7,626 nucleotides of DNA from an uncultured Porphyromonadaceae bacterium (GCA_900546835.1 UREH01000110.1:1-7626), one strand, 5' to 3'; shown: positions 1 through 5,200, numbered from the stretch's first letter. Notes: generated by a model not told the origin, from the letters alone. Made by a program: numbers and translations.

Positions 1-9
1 TTTTTTGGT

Positions 10-58
10 TACTATCTTGCGCTCCAAACCGGTCCGTTTTTGGGGGAGCATTATAGTA
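10..58. repeat. Imperfect nested inverted repeat at the left edge
   Basis: TACTAT (10-15) is the reverse complement of ATAGTA (53-58). Nested inside, GCTCC (21-25) is the reverse complement of GGAGC (45-49), and AAA (26-28) can pair with TTT (39-41) around a GGG bulge. The structure ends exactly where the fimbrillin-like reading frame begins, and its right arm contains the in-frame TAG at 54-56. It could be a real recombination or inversion site, an RNA hairpin, or a fold-back artefact at a contig end; the sequence does not decide. Confidence 0.4.
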
Positions 59-281
59 TGAGGCAATCCTGCTCCCTACAGAAGAAGCAAGCCGAGTGAT
101 AGAGTTTGACCTCAAGAATGGTTACGACGCTCCTTTCGTATGGACAATGCCTGTAAAACTTGAGGGTGGCAAAAGATACCACTATACAGTAGTAAAATTG
201 AGTCGTTCTGCCGTTGAGATTTCTGGAATCATTAAGCCTTGGACAGAGGCAGGAGACAATAATGAACATATAGCACAATAA
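57..281 (+). CDS. C-terminal fragment of a fimbrillin family protein (5' end missing or interrupted)
   Basis: The reading frame is open from 57 to the TAA at 279-281. It encodes about 74 residues that read as the last strands of a fimbrillin domain: YEAILLPTE, corresponding to the usual AI(V/L)xPQ strand; then FVWTMPVKLEGGKRYHYTVV, the typical W/Y...FxxGKxYxYTV strand; then VEISGIIKPW, the usual closing VxVxGxIxxW. A TAG codon at 54-56 interrupts the frame, although it is also open from base 3 to 53. No ATG lies in frame; the only plausible start is GTG at 96, which would fall inside the domain and give only 61 residues. I therefore read it as the tail of a gene truncated by the window edge, or broken by a nonsense change, sequencing error or rearrangement. 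The next fimbrillin starts 22 bases after its stop, consistent with one operon. As a family, these are secreted type V pilus subunits of Bacteroidales. Confidence 0.65.
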   Translation, partial: YEAILLPTEEASRVIEFDLKNGYDAPFVWTMPVKLEGGKRYHYTVVKLSRSAVEISGIIKPWTEAGDNNEHIAQ

Positions 282-303
282 CAACTCTTAAATAACAAGA
301 GAT

Positions 304-1233
304 ATGAAGAAATTTAGATTCTTATACATCGCTGCCGCAGCATTGCTGTTTGCAGCTTGCGCTAACGAAGAAGACGGTATCGGCAACAATGGTCCTGTTG
401 CTGCTACCGTACAGGCGGACATTGTTAAAAACGCCACACGCGCCACCACTGGCAACACCTGGTCTAATAACGATGCCATAGGCGTAAATGTCACATCAAC
501 TGGCTATACAATAGGAGACAATGTGAAATATACAACTACTGGTGACGGAAATTTCACATCTGACAATCCAATATATTTTGCAAGCGCAACTGAAGAAGTC
601 CAATTCTGTGCCTATTATCCATATCAAGAAAATGTTGATGGTAACGGCATTGTAAATAATTGGAATATGGCAGAGGTAAAGGAAGACGAACCATGCCCAG
701 CAGATTTTCTCTTTGCAAGAGGTGCAACCGCCACCAAGTCTTCCCCACAGGTGCAATTTATTGGAGACAACCAATTCAAGCATTGCATGAGTATGATACA
801 GTTGACTTTCACGGCTGGCAATGGCATTAATGCAAATAATGCGAACCTTAAAAATTACTTAAAATTAAAGGGTATCTGTAAGACAGGTTCTATTAATACA
901 CAAACTGGTGAAGTTACCATTTCTGGAGATAGAGGAATTTATGAATACGATGTGGATAATAAAAGTTTGAAAAACGGTGTCACATGTAAGTTCATAGTAT
1001 TCCCTCAGTCTTTGGACAACAACAAGATGGATATAGAATTGGAAGTAGCTGACAATGGCACAATCAATACTTACACTACTTCATTGACTTCGTCAACAAA
1101 CAATGAGTTTAAAGGCGGCTATCTGTACACATATACAATAAGTATCAACAACACAGGTATTGTTATATACAAAGCTGGCATCACAGCATGGCTGCCAAGT
1201 GATGAAGGTAGTCTGGACGCAGAACAGCAATAA
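304..1233 (+). CDS. Fimbrillin family lipoprotein (type V pilus subunit-like), 309 aa
   Basis: Residues 1-19 form a lipoprotein signal peptide: KK and R near the start, a hydrophobic stretch, then lipobox F-A-A-C with Cys19. NEED follows (21-24), an acidic patch resembling the Bacteroidetes surface-export signal. The fimbrillin signature comes next: T45-R46-A then TWSNNDAIGV, matching the family's TRA...W..GD.IGV. In Porphyromonas FimA/Mfa1, an Arg-specific protease cleaves in the N-terminal region to expose the groove used in donor-strand polymerisation; whether R46 is such a site is inference. The middle is beta-rich and Asn/Thr-rich. The C-terminus has FKGGYLYTYTISINNTGI followed by a VIYKAGITAW-like strand and a short acidic tail. 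Length is typical of the family. The ATG is supported by the signal peptide directly after it; AAGAG precedes it by 2 bases, too close for a normal Shine-Dalgarno. It lies between two other fimbrillins. Shaft, tip or accessory role cannot be assigned. Confidence 0.88.
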   Translation: MKKFRFLYIAAAALLFAACANEEDGIGNNGPVAATVQADIVKNATRATTGNTWSNNDAIGVNVTSTGYTIGDNVKYTTTGDGNFTSDNPIYFASATEEVQFCAYYPYQENVDGNGIVNNWNMAEVKEDEPCPADFLFARGATATKSSPQVQFIGDNQFKHCMSMIQLTFTAGNGINANNANLKNYLKLKGICKTGSINTQTGEVTISGDRGIYEYDVDNKSLKNGVTCKFIVFPQSLDNNKMDIELEVADNGTINTYTTSLTSSTNNEFKGGYLYTYTISINNTGIVIYKAGITAWLPSDEGSLDAEQQ

Positions 1234-1266
1234 CAATGATAAAGAGGTGCAAATAGGAAATACAGG

Positions 1267-1300
1267 GTTAGTGAGCTTGGCCGCTCACTAACTCACTAAC
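1267..1300 (+). repeat. Perfect 10-bp intercistronic hairpin with an extra copy of its 3' arm
   Basis: GTTAGTGAGC (1267-1276) and GCTCACTAAC (1283-1292) are exact reverse complements around a 6-base loop, TTGGCC. The 3' arm is then repeated: CTCACTAAC occurs at 1284-1292 and again at 1292-1300, sharing one base. The 5' arm can therefore also pair in a shifted register (1267-1275 with 1292-1300, 9 bp). No T-run follows on either strand, so it is a poor intrinsic terminator. An RNA processing or stability element that sets the ratio of the two flanking fimbrillins is more likely, but that is inference. Confidence 0.75.
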
Positions 1301-1318
1301 AATAAAAAACTGAAGATT

Positions 1319-2236
1319 ATGAAGACAATAAAACAAAGAATTTCCTATGCGGTAATGGGCCTTATGGCTATGGGCTTAACAGCATGTACGCAAAATGAAG
1401 ATATGGCTCCAACGCTGAAAGGGCAGGAAATCAATGCCACTTTCTCTGTTGGAGGTATGCAGACTCGTGTCAATACTTTAGGACATGGTGACAGTTGGGA
1501 GGACAAAGATAAACTGAAAGTAGGGACATTTACTGATTTCGTTGCTGGTAGTACGGCTATTCTTTCTTTTAATAGTGCAACAAACGAATGGTCTCGCAGT
1601 GGAAGTTTTCGTTGGTTAGATGAAGCCGACAAACATTTTATATTAGCTGTATATCCATCATCGGATGATTATGATCCATTTCATTTGGTATATGAATTGC
1701 CAACAAATCAAAGCTCACCAAAAGATTTGAAGTCTGCCGATTTAATAAATGGTCATTGGTACGGTTCTCCTTATGGTTATGTAACGATTCCAATGAAGCA
1801 TCGTATGTCTTTGGTTACAATCATGTATCATGTTGGTACTGCAGATTATCCTAATTTGGACATAAGTAGCCCAAAAATTTGCTCACCTTGCAGTGGAGCG
1901 TATTTTAAATTGCCAGACGATAAAAATGGATGGAAAATGGACACTTCCAATTATCAAGAGGCTAAGTTGGTGGATGCCTGTAAGACAGAAGATGGTGAAG
2001 TGAAAACTTTCTCTGCCATCATAGTGCCTGGAACGGTGGGAACAGACAAGGAATTCTTAAAATTCTCAATAGGTGAGAAAAACTTTGTGTCAAAGCTAAA
2101 ATCACAAACAGACTTTGAAGAGGGTAAACGCTACATCTACAAACTCGATGTAGGAAAAGACAAAGTGGAACTGACCCGAATCAGCGTAGATGATTTGAAC
2201 GGTTGGGACAGTAACAACGAAGAAGAACTCAAATAA
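1319..2236 (+). CDS. Fimbrillin family lipoprotein (type V pilus subunit-like), 305 aa
   Basis: The signal peptide carries K and R residues, then a hydrophobic run, then lipobox L-T-A-C with Cys23, followed by TQNED. This predicts a lipid-anchored exported protein with an acidic patch near the lipidated Cys. Residues 40-67 hold the fimbrillin N-terminal pattern: ATFSVGGMQTR (T49-R50) and DSWEDKDKLKVGTF, the W...D.L.VG strand. The end, FEEGKRYIYKLDVGKDKVELTRI then DLNGW and an acidic tail, is the family's usual last strand pair. The ORF starts 85 bases after the previous stop, separated by the 10-bp hairpin, and no -7 promoter element is visible between them. The ATG is chosen because the signal peptide begins there. 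The stretch CAGACTCGTG at the TR motif also occurs in the next gene (2398-2407). That fits paralogy or codon coincidence at a conserved motif. Pilus role (shaft, tip or other) is unknown. Confidence 0.88.
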   Translation: MKTIKQRISYAVMGLMAMGLTACTQNEDMAPTLKGQEINATFSVGGMQTRVNTLGHGDSWEDKDKLKVGTFTDFVAGSTAILSFNSATNEWSRSGSFRWLDEADKHFILAVYPSSDDYDPFHLVYELPTNQSSPKDLKSADLINGHWYGSPYGYVTIPMKHRMSLVTIMYHVGTADYPNLDISSPKICSPCSGAYFKLPDDKNGWKMDTSNYQEAKLVDACKTEDGEVKTFSAIIVPGTVGTDKEFLKFSIGEKNFVSKLKSQTDFEEGKRYIYKLDVGKDKVELTRISVDDLNGWDSNNEEELK

Positions 2237-2238
2237 TT

Positions 2239-2243
2239 GGAGG
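2239..2243 (+). promoter_or_regulatory. Strong Shine-Dalgarno GGAGG
   Basis: GGAGG lies 7 bases before the ATG at 2251, in a 14-base gap after the previous stop. This is a canonical ribosome binding site. It stands out because the other genes here have no clear one, as is usual in Bacteroidetes. It fixes the start at 2251 and suggests efficient independent initiation on the operon mRNA. Confidence 0.75.
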
Positions 2244-2250
2244 AAAGAAT

Positions 2251-3555
2251 ATGAAAAAGATATTTCAATACATCATGCTGGCAGTCGTTACTATAGTAAT
2301 GGCGTCATGCACAAGTGATATAGAAGAAACAACCGCAACAACAGCCAAAAACAACGTACAGTTGGTTGTTGGTGAATTTCCGGCATTCGGAGATTCACAG
2401 ACTCGTGCTATAGGTACACCTGATGAAGGCAAGACTTCATGGGCAGAAGGAGATGAGTTGATTCTGGTGATAGCCAACACCTCTTATGGAAGACATAGTG
2501 CAACCTTTACATATAATGGCAAGAGTTGGGAATTGACAAGTGGTGAATTGGTTTATCTGGAAGGAGACCCTGCATATATACTTCATGTATATTATGCCCC
2601 TAATTACAAATGGGAAGCCGGCATATTACACTTGAAAAAAGGTAAGGCAGCAGGAACGGATGAATGTATCGAGGGAAAAGCTATAATCACTGGTAATGGT
2701 GAGACTATAACCGTTTCTTTTGCCGAGGCAACACGCAAATATTCACGTTTGCGCATTGCAACTATCCCCAATGAGCAAATAACAGTTGATACCGAAAATT
2801 TCACTCCTGCGGGCAGCAGCGATATGGAACAGAAAGGAAATTATACACTTACTTCGGATGAAAAGGGCAATGCCTATTTATATGGTACTTTTGAAAATAA
2901 TTCCGAAGTTACAGTGAAATATAGAGAAGCAGCTTTGACAACTTACACATTCTCGCAAGCAACAGAAAATGCTAAGAGTTATGCTCTGGATGCTACTGTT
3001 GTTTCGCTGGCTGACGAAGGTATCACTTACGATCAAATTGTGGGAAACGTCAAGAAGGAATTGGATGCGGGCAAGACTTACATCAATCTCATGCTTGCTC
3101 CCGATGCGGATGAAGAAACATTGGATGCAATACATATCGGACTTGCAGGAGCAAGTTATGGGACTATAAACCTTACTTTGATAGGATGTAAGAAGATTCC
3201 TTCAGGAGGATTTATGTACTGGAAAATGCTGAAATCCATAGCCCTCCCAGATGTTACAGAAATCGCGGAAAAAGCTTTTTTAGATTGTACAAGGCTTCAA
3301 AAAGTAGTTTTAGGCAATCTTACTAAAGTATATGGTAAAGCAGGAGAGAAAGGTATCTTTGAGGGTTGCAGAACCAAAGACATCGACTTGATTTTGTCAA
3401 AAGACCAGAAAGTCATGAATGGTGGCAAAACCGAAGGTGGATATTGTTGGACTGCTGATATTACTAAAGATTATAGTGGTAGCGACGAACATAATGGAAG
3501 AGTATTCCTCAATTATGACTTCCAGTCTATTACATGTGATTATCAAGTTCCATAA
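2251..3555 (+). CDS. Lipoprotein with fimbrillin-like N-terminus and BspA-type LRR-like C-terminus, 434 aa
   Basis: The signal peptide ends in M-A-S-C with Cys20, followed by TSDIEE, an acidic export-signal-like patch. Residues about 35-265 look fimbrillin-like: T51-R52-A, then TSWAEGDELILVI (the TR...W..GD pattern), ATFTYNGKSWEL, YILHVYYAP, and beta-rich repeats ending near SYALDA. From about residue 290 it changes to IHIGLAG...INLTLIGCKKI, then LKSIALPDVTEIAEKAFLDCTRLQKVVLGNLTKV (about 328-361) and GIFEGCRTKDIDLIL. The L.sI.LP.vt.I...AF..C..L..v.L pattern is the BspA-type leucine-rich repeat (LRR_5), which commonly mediates surface adhesion. Only two or three repeats are present. At 434 residues it is longer than a simple shaft fimbrillin, and it is the last gene of the group, so an accessory or tip-like adhesin is plausible but inferred. 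It is preceded by a strong GGAGG site, and its TAA stop is followed by structured DNA. Confidence 0.82.
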   Translation: MKKIFQYIMLAVVTIVMASCTSDIEETTATTAKNNVQLVVGEFPAFGDSQTRAIGTPDEGKTSWAEGDELILVIANTSYGRHSATFTYNGKSWELTSGELVYLEGDPAYILHVYYAPNYKWEAGILHLKKGKAAGTDECIEGKAIITGNGETITVSFAEATRKYSRLRIATIPNEQITVDTENFTPAGSSDMEQKGNYTLTSDEKGNAYLYGTFENNSEVTVKYREAALTTYTFSQATENAKSYALDATVVSLADEGITYDQIVGNVKKELDAGKTYINLMLAPDADEETLDAIHIGLAGASYGTINLTLIGCKKIPSGGFMYWKMLKSIALPDVTEIAEKAFLDCTRLQKVVLGNLTKVYGKAGEKGIFEGCRTKDIDLILSKDQKVMNGGKTEGGYCWTADITKDYSGSDEHNGRVFLNYDFQSITCDYQVP

Positions 3556-3571
3556 AAAAGCAGATTGTTTA

Positions 3572-3605
3572 ACTCCTAAGCTGGGCAGGAGTATAAGGTG
3601 CCCAG
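3572..3605 (+). ncRNA. Candidate H-type RNA pseudoknot downstream of the fimbrillin operon
   Basis: Stem 1 is ACTCCT (3572-3577) with AGGAGT (3587-3592). Stem 2 is CTGGGC (3581-3586) with GCCCAG (3600-3605). Loop 1 is AAG (3578-3580), there is no base between stem 2's 5' strand and stem 1's 3' strand, and loop 3 is ATAAGGT (3593-3599). Two 6-bp stems with 3- and 7-base crossing loops fit the classical coaxially stacked H-type fold. Alternatively, CTGGGCA (3581-3587) and TGCCCAG (3599-3605) form a simple 7-bp hairpin. The element begins 16 bases after the fimbrillin stop, so it may be a 3' UTR element or part of a small RNA. I do not recognise a known riboswitch class; preQ1-I was considered but its conserved loop sequence is absent. 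Confidence 0.4.
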
Positions 3606-3643
3606 CAATTATATATTCACCCGCACTTCACGGGAAACGACAA

Positions 3644-3691
3644 GGGTCTATATGCCACGATGAGAGGTGGGCGTATAGACCCTTCATCGTG
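3644..3691 (+). repeat. 13-bp hairpin with an overlapping alternative 8-bp stem
   Basis: GGGTCTATA (3644-3652) and TATAGACCC (3674-3682) are exact reverse complements. The stem extends inward with one T-G wobble (3653/3673) and GCC/GGC (3654-3656 with 3670-3672), giving 13 pairs and a 13-base loop. In addition, CACGATGA (3656-3663) is the exact reverse complement of TCATCGTG (3684-3691), overlapping the first stem. A simultaneous pseudoknot is sterically unlikely, because a single base (3683) would have to span 13 bp. The two are therefore best read as alternative folds. There is no T-run after 3691. Possible roles are an operon-end stabiliser, an attenuator-like switch or a small RNA. Confidence 0.6.
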
Positions 3692-3765
3692 TCTTGATAC
3701 CTGTTGGGTGGATGATATGGCAGTGTGTGCAGTGGTTTCGTGCTACCTGTTTTCATGGTTTAAAG

Positions 3766-3774
3766 TACCTTTGC
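3766..3774 (+). promoter_or_regulatory. Bacteroidetes -7 promoter element (distal, upstream of the HAD gene)
   Basis: TACCTTTGC matches the TAnnTTTGC -7 consensus of the Bacteroidetes primary sigma factor. No good TTTG-like -33 element lies about 19-21 bases upstream, so this is the weaker of the two candidates before the HAD gene at 3932. If used, transcription would begin near 3780 and give a leader of about 150 bases. Confidence 0.4.
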
Positions 3775-3831
3775 GTCAATCGTGAGGTGCTCAAACAGAA
3801 TTTTATTATGAGAACAGAAATGAAAAAGTTG

Positions 3832-3840
3832 TATCTTTGC
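3832..3840 (+). promoter_or_regulatory. Bacteroidetes -7 promoter element (proximal, upstream of the HAD gene)
   Basis: TATCTTTGC matches TAnnTTTGC exactly. A poor -33 candidate (TATG, 3807-3810) lies 21 bases upstream. Start of transcription would fall near 3847, giving a leader of about 85 bases that contains the ATCCGGTT repeat. This is the most likely promoter of the HAD phosphatase gene. Confidence 0.55.
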
Positions 3841-3884
3841 AATTCATTTGGCCGTCCCGGCGTTATACTTAGCATCTGCAGCAT

Positions 3885-3911
3885 CGGATTCATCCGGTTT
3901 TAAATCCGGTT
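3885..3911 (+). repeat. Direct and inverted repeat in the HAD leader
   Basis: ATCCGGTT occurs at 3892-3899 and again at 3904-3911, a 12-base period. CGGATT (3885-3890) can pair with AATCCG (3903-3908) as a 6-bp stem with a 12-base loop. The element ends 20 bases before the ATG. It may be an operator or a small leader hairpin, or chance; nothing ties it to a known regulator. Confidence 0.35.
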
Positions 3912-3931
3912 CCTGACCTACTTTCAATTAT

Positions 3932-4564
3932 ATGAAGAAAGCCGCTCTTTTCGACCTCGACGGAGTTCTTATTGACTCCGAGACATTATATACCCAGTTC
4001 TGGCAGCGTGTTGGCGAGATTCATCATCTCCCTTCGCCAACTTTTGCCTACGACATAAAAGGTACCACGCTCAAGGATATTCTGGAGACTCATTTCTCTG
4101 ACCCTGAGGTCAGAAAGGATGTCGACCGCTTGCTTCATGAGTTTGAAAATGAGGTTTTATACCCTGTTTTTCCGGGGGCTCTGGAATTGGTAGATGCGCT
4201 GCGTGCGCGTGGCCTCAAGACTGTTATTGTAACCAGCAGCGACGAGAAAAAGATGCACTTCCTCTTCCGCCAGCATCCTGACTTTCTTCCTCATTTCGAT
4301 ACTGTTGTTACTGCCGAGGATGTCAGCAATTCAAAGCCCGACCCCGAGCCTTATCTTGTCGGTGCCCGTAAGGTCGGCGTCAGTCCGGCCGACTGTCTTG
4401 TTTTCGAGGATTCTTTTCAGGGGCTTCAGTCCGGACGCTCTGCCGGGTGCAAAGTCGTTGGTCTGGCAACTACGAATCCGGCGGATGCAATCCGCTCATA
4501 CTGCGACGTCGTCGCTCCCTCTCTTGCAAGTCTTACCGGCTCAATTGAGACTTTGCTCGCATAG
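3932..4564 (+). CDS. HAD-superfamily hydrolase, subfamily IA (beta-phosphoglucomutase / phosphatase-like), 210 aa
   Basis: All four HAD motifs are visible. Motif I is FDLDGVLID with nucleophile Asp8 and acid/base Asp10. Motif II is VIVTSSD (T101/S102). Motif III is Lys135 in SKPDPEPYL. Motif IV is VFEDSFQG with Glu159-Asp160 binding Mg2+. Residues about 17-85 form the alpha-helical C1 cap, and DGVLIDSE plus the cap layout put it among beta-phosphoglucomutase/phosphatase-like proteins that dephosphorylate or isomerise small phosphorylated metabolites in the cytosol. The length of 210 is normal for the group. The substrate cannot be read from sequence. ATG 3932 is chosen because the catalytic motif starts three residues after it; no Shine-Dalgarno is evident. 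It appears to be a single-gene unit with its own promoter(s) upstream, and a new promoter precedes the next gene. Its composition matches the GC-richer core block rather than the fimbrillins. Confidence 0.92.
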   Translation: MKKAALFDLDGVLIDSETLYTQFWQRVGEIHHLPSPTFAYDIKGTTLKDILETHFSDPEVRKDVDRLLHEFENEVLYPVFPGALELVDALRARGLKTVIVTSSDEKKMHFLFRQHPDFLPHFDTVVTAEDVSNSKPDPEPYLVGARKVGVSPADCLVFEDSFQGLQSGRSAGCKVVGLATTNPADAIRSYCDVVAPSLASLTGSIETLLA

Positions 4565-4661
4565 CGCAGTCCGTGGACTAAACATCTTGCTCTGGAGTCG
4601 CGTTGTAATATGAATTTTTTGAAGAAAAATCGTGTGTGGACATTATTTTTGACTTCGGTTG

Positions 4662-4693
4662 ATTGCGAGGATAAAAAAACTGCGTAACTTTGC
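4662..4693 (+). promoter_or_regulatory. Bacteroidetes promoter for the dCMP deaminase operon
   Basis: The -7 element TAACTTTGC (4685-4693) matches TAnnTTTGC exactly. ATTG at 4662-4665 lies 19 bases upstream, a suitable position for the -33 element (TTG/TTTG). Transcription would start near 4700, about 55 bases before the dCMP deaminase ATG at 4754. This is the best promoter in the window and probably serves the coupled genes downstream. Confidence 0.68.
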
Positions 4694-4753
4694 ACGATAA
4701 GCGGCTCGACGGAATAAGATTCCGGATGCCATATTGATTTGTCAGATAATTTT

Positions 4754-5200
4754 ATGCAGGACAAAGCAAAGCAGCAGGCTCTCGACAGCAGATATCTCCG
4801 CATGGCGGCCATCTGGGCTGAGAATTCCTATTGTCAGCGTAGAAAGGTAGGTGCTATCATCGTCAAACACGACATGATAATCTCCGATGGGTTCAATGGA
4901 ACTCCCTCGGGATTTGAAAATGTGTGTGAGGATGAATCCGGCTTTACCAAGCCTTATGTGCTTCATGCCGAGGCCAACGCAATAACAAAAGTGGCCCGCA
5001 GCAACAATTCGAGCGACGGCGCCACGCTGTATATAACGGCCTCCCCGTGTATGGAATGCTCTAAACTTATTATTCAGGCCGGTATTAGAAGAGTGGTATA
5101 TCACGAGCTATACCGTATCACCGACGGAATAGATTTGCTCGAGCGGGCCGGTGTGGAATGTGTGCATATGCCGGATTTGAACGATACAATTGTAAAATGA
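4754..5200 (+). CDS. dCMP deaminase (deoxycytidylate deaminase family), 148 aa
   Basis: This cytosolic zinc enzyme deaminates dCMP to dUMP, the substrate of thymidylate synthase. The zinc/catalytic motif is clear: H71-A-E73 with Glu73 as proton shuttle, and P-C99-M-E-C102 as the two Cys ligands. RYLRMAAIWAENSYCQRRKVGAIIVK and the DGFNGTPSGFENVCED segment are typical of the dCMP deaminase / ComEB group, as distinct from tRNA or cytosine deaminases. The length of about 150 is normal. I start at ATG 4754, because homologues begin a few residues before the RYLRMA helix; an in-frame TTG at 4739 would add only five residues with no better ribosome site. The stop overlaps the next gene's ATG in the four-base ATGA at 5197-5200, implying translational coupling. 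A clear promoter lies 60-90 bases upstream. In this family dCTP and dTTP often act as allosteric effectors; the sequence alone does not show that here. Confidence 0.93.
   Translation: MQDKAKQQALDSRYLRMAAIWAENSYCQRRKVGAIIVKHDMIISDGFNGTPSGFENVCEDESGFTKPYVLHAEANAITKVARSNNSSDGATLYITASPCMECSKLIIQAGIRRVVYHELYRITDGIDLLERAGVECVHMPDLNDTIVK

Larger units (their letters stand above)
3556..3931 (+). other. Intergenic region without a convincing gene, rich in potential RNA structure
   Basis: This 376-base stretch separates the fimbrillin block from the housekeeping genes. Frames through it have no family-like protein, and the short ORFs overlap the promoters and hairpins. The first half (3572-3691) holds several inverted repeats: ACTCCT/AGGAGT, CTGGGCA/TGCCCAG, CCCG/CGGG (3620-3623 with 3631-3634), a 13-bp stem and an 8-bp competing stem. 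The second half carries two -7 promoter matches (3766 and 3832) reading toward the HAD gene, and a repeat in the leader. No stem is followed by a T-run, so I call no intrinsic terminator. Confidence 0.6.

Noticed and set aside
1267..1292. Intrinsic terminator between the fimbrillin genes
   Set aside because: The stem is strong but no T-run follows on either strand, and the next gene lacks its own visible promoter.
3554..3605. A6G heptamer (3554-3560) followed by a pseudoknot, as in -1 ribosomal frameshifting or stop readthrough
   Set aside because: The heptamer overlaps the TAA stop and is not in the gene's reading phase. Readthrough would meet another TAA after seven codons, at 3577-3579.
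3634..3664. GAAAC followed by CGATGA, resembling hammerhead ribozyme core boxes
   Set aside because: The conserved CUGANGA box is not matched (ACGATGA here), and supporting stems I-III cannot be drawn convincingly.
3644..3691. Second H-type pseudoknot using the loop of the 13-bp hairpin
   Set aside because: Only one base would have to span the 13-bp stem, which is sterically implausible. It was kept as alternative stems instead.
3694..3903. Small + strand ORF, with an internal ATG at 3808, in the spacer before the HAD gene
   Set aside because: It runs across both -7 promoter elements and the leader repeat, has a Cys/Trp/Arg-rich composition unlike a bacterial domain, and has no ribosome site.
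3885..3915. tRNA/tmRNA 3' end (T-arm-like CCGG-loop-CCGG)
   Set aside because: The TTCRA loop consensus is missing, and no acceptor, D or anticodon arms or CCA are found nearby.
4739..4753. TTG start five codons upstream for dCMP deaminase
   Set aside because: ATG 4754 gives the usual family N-terminus, and no Shine-Dalgarno supports the TTG.
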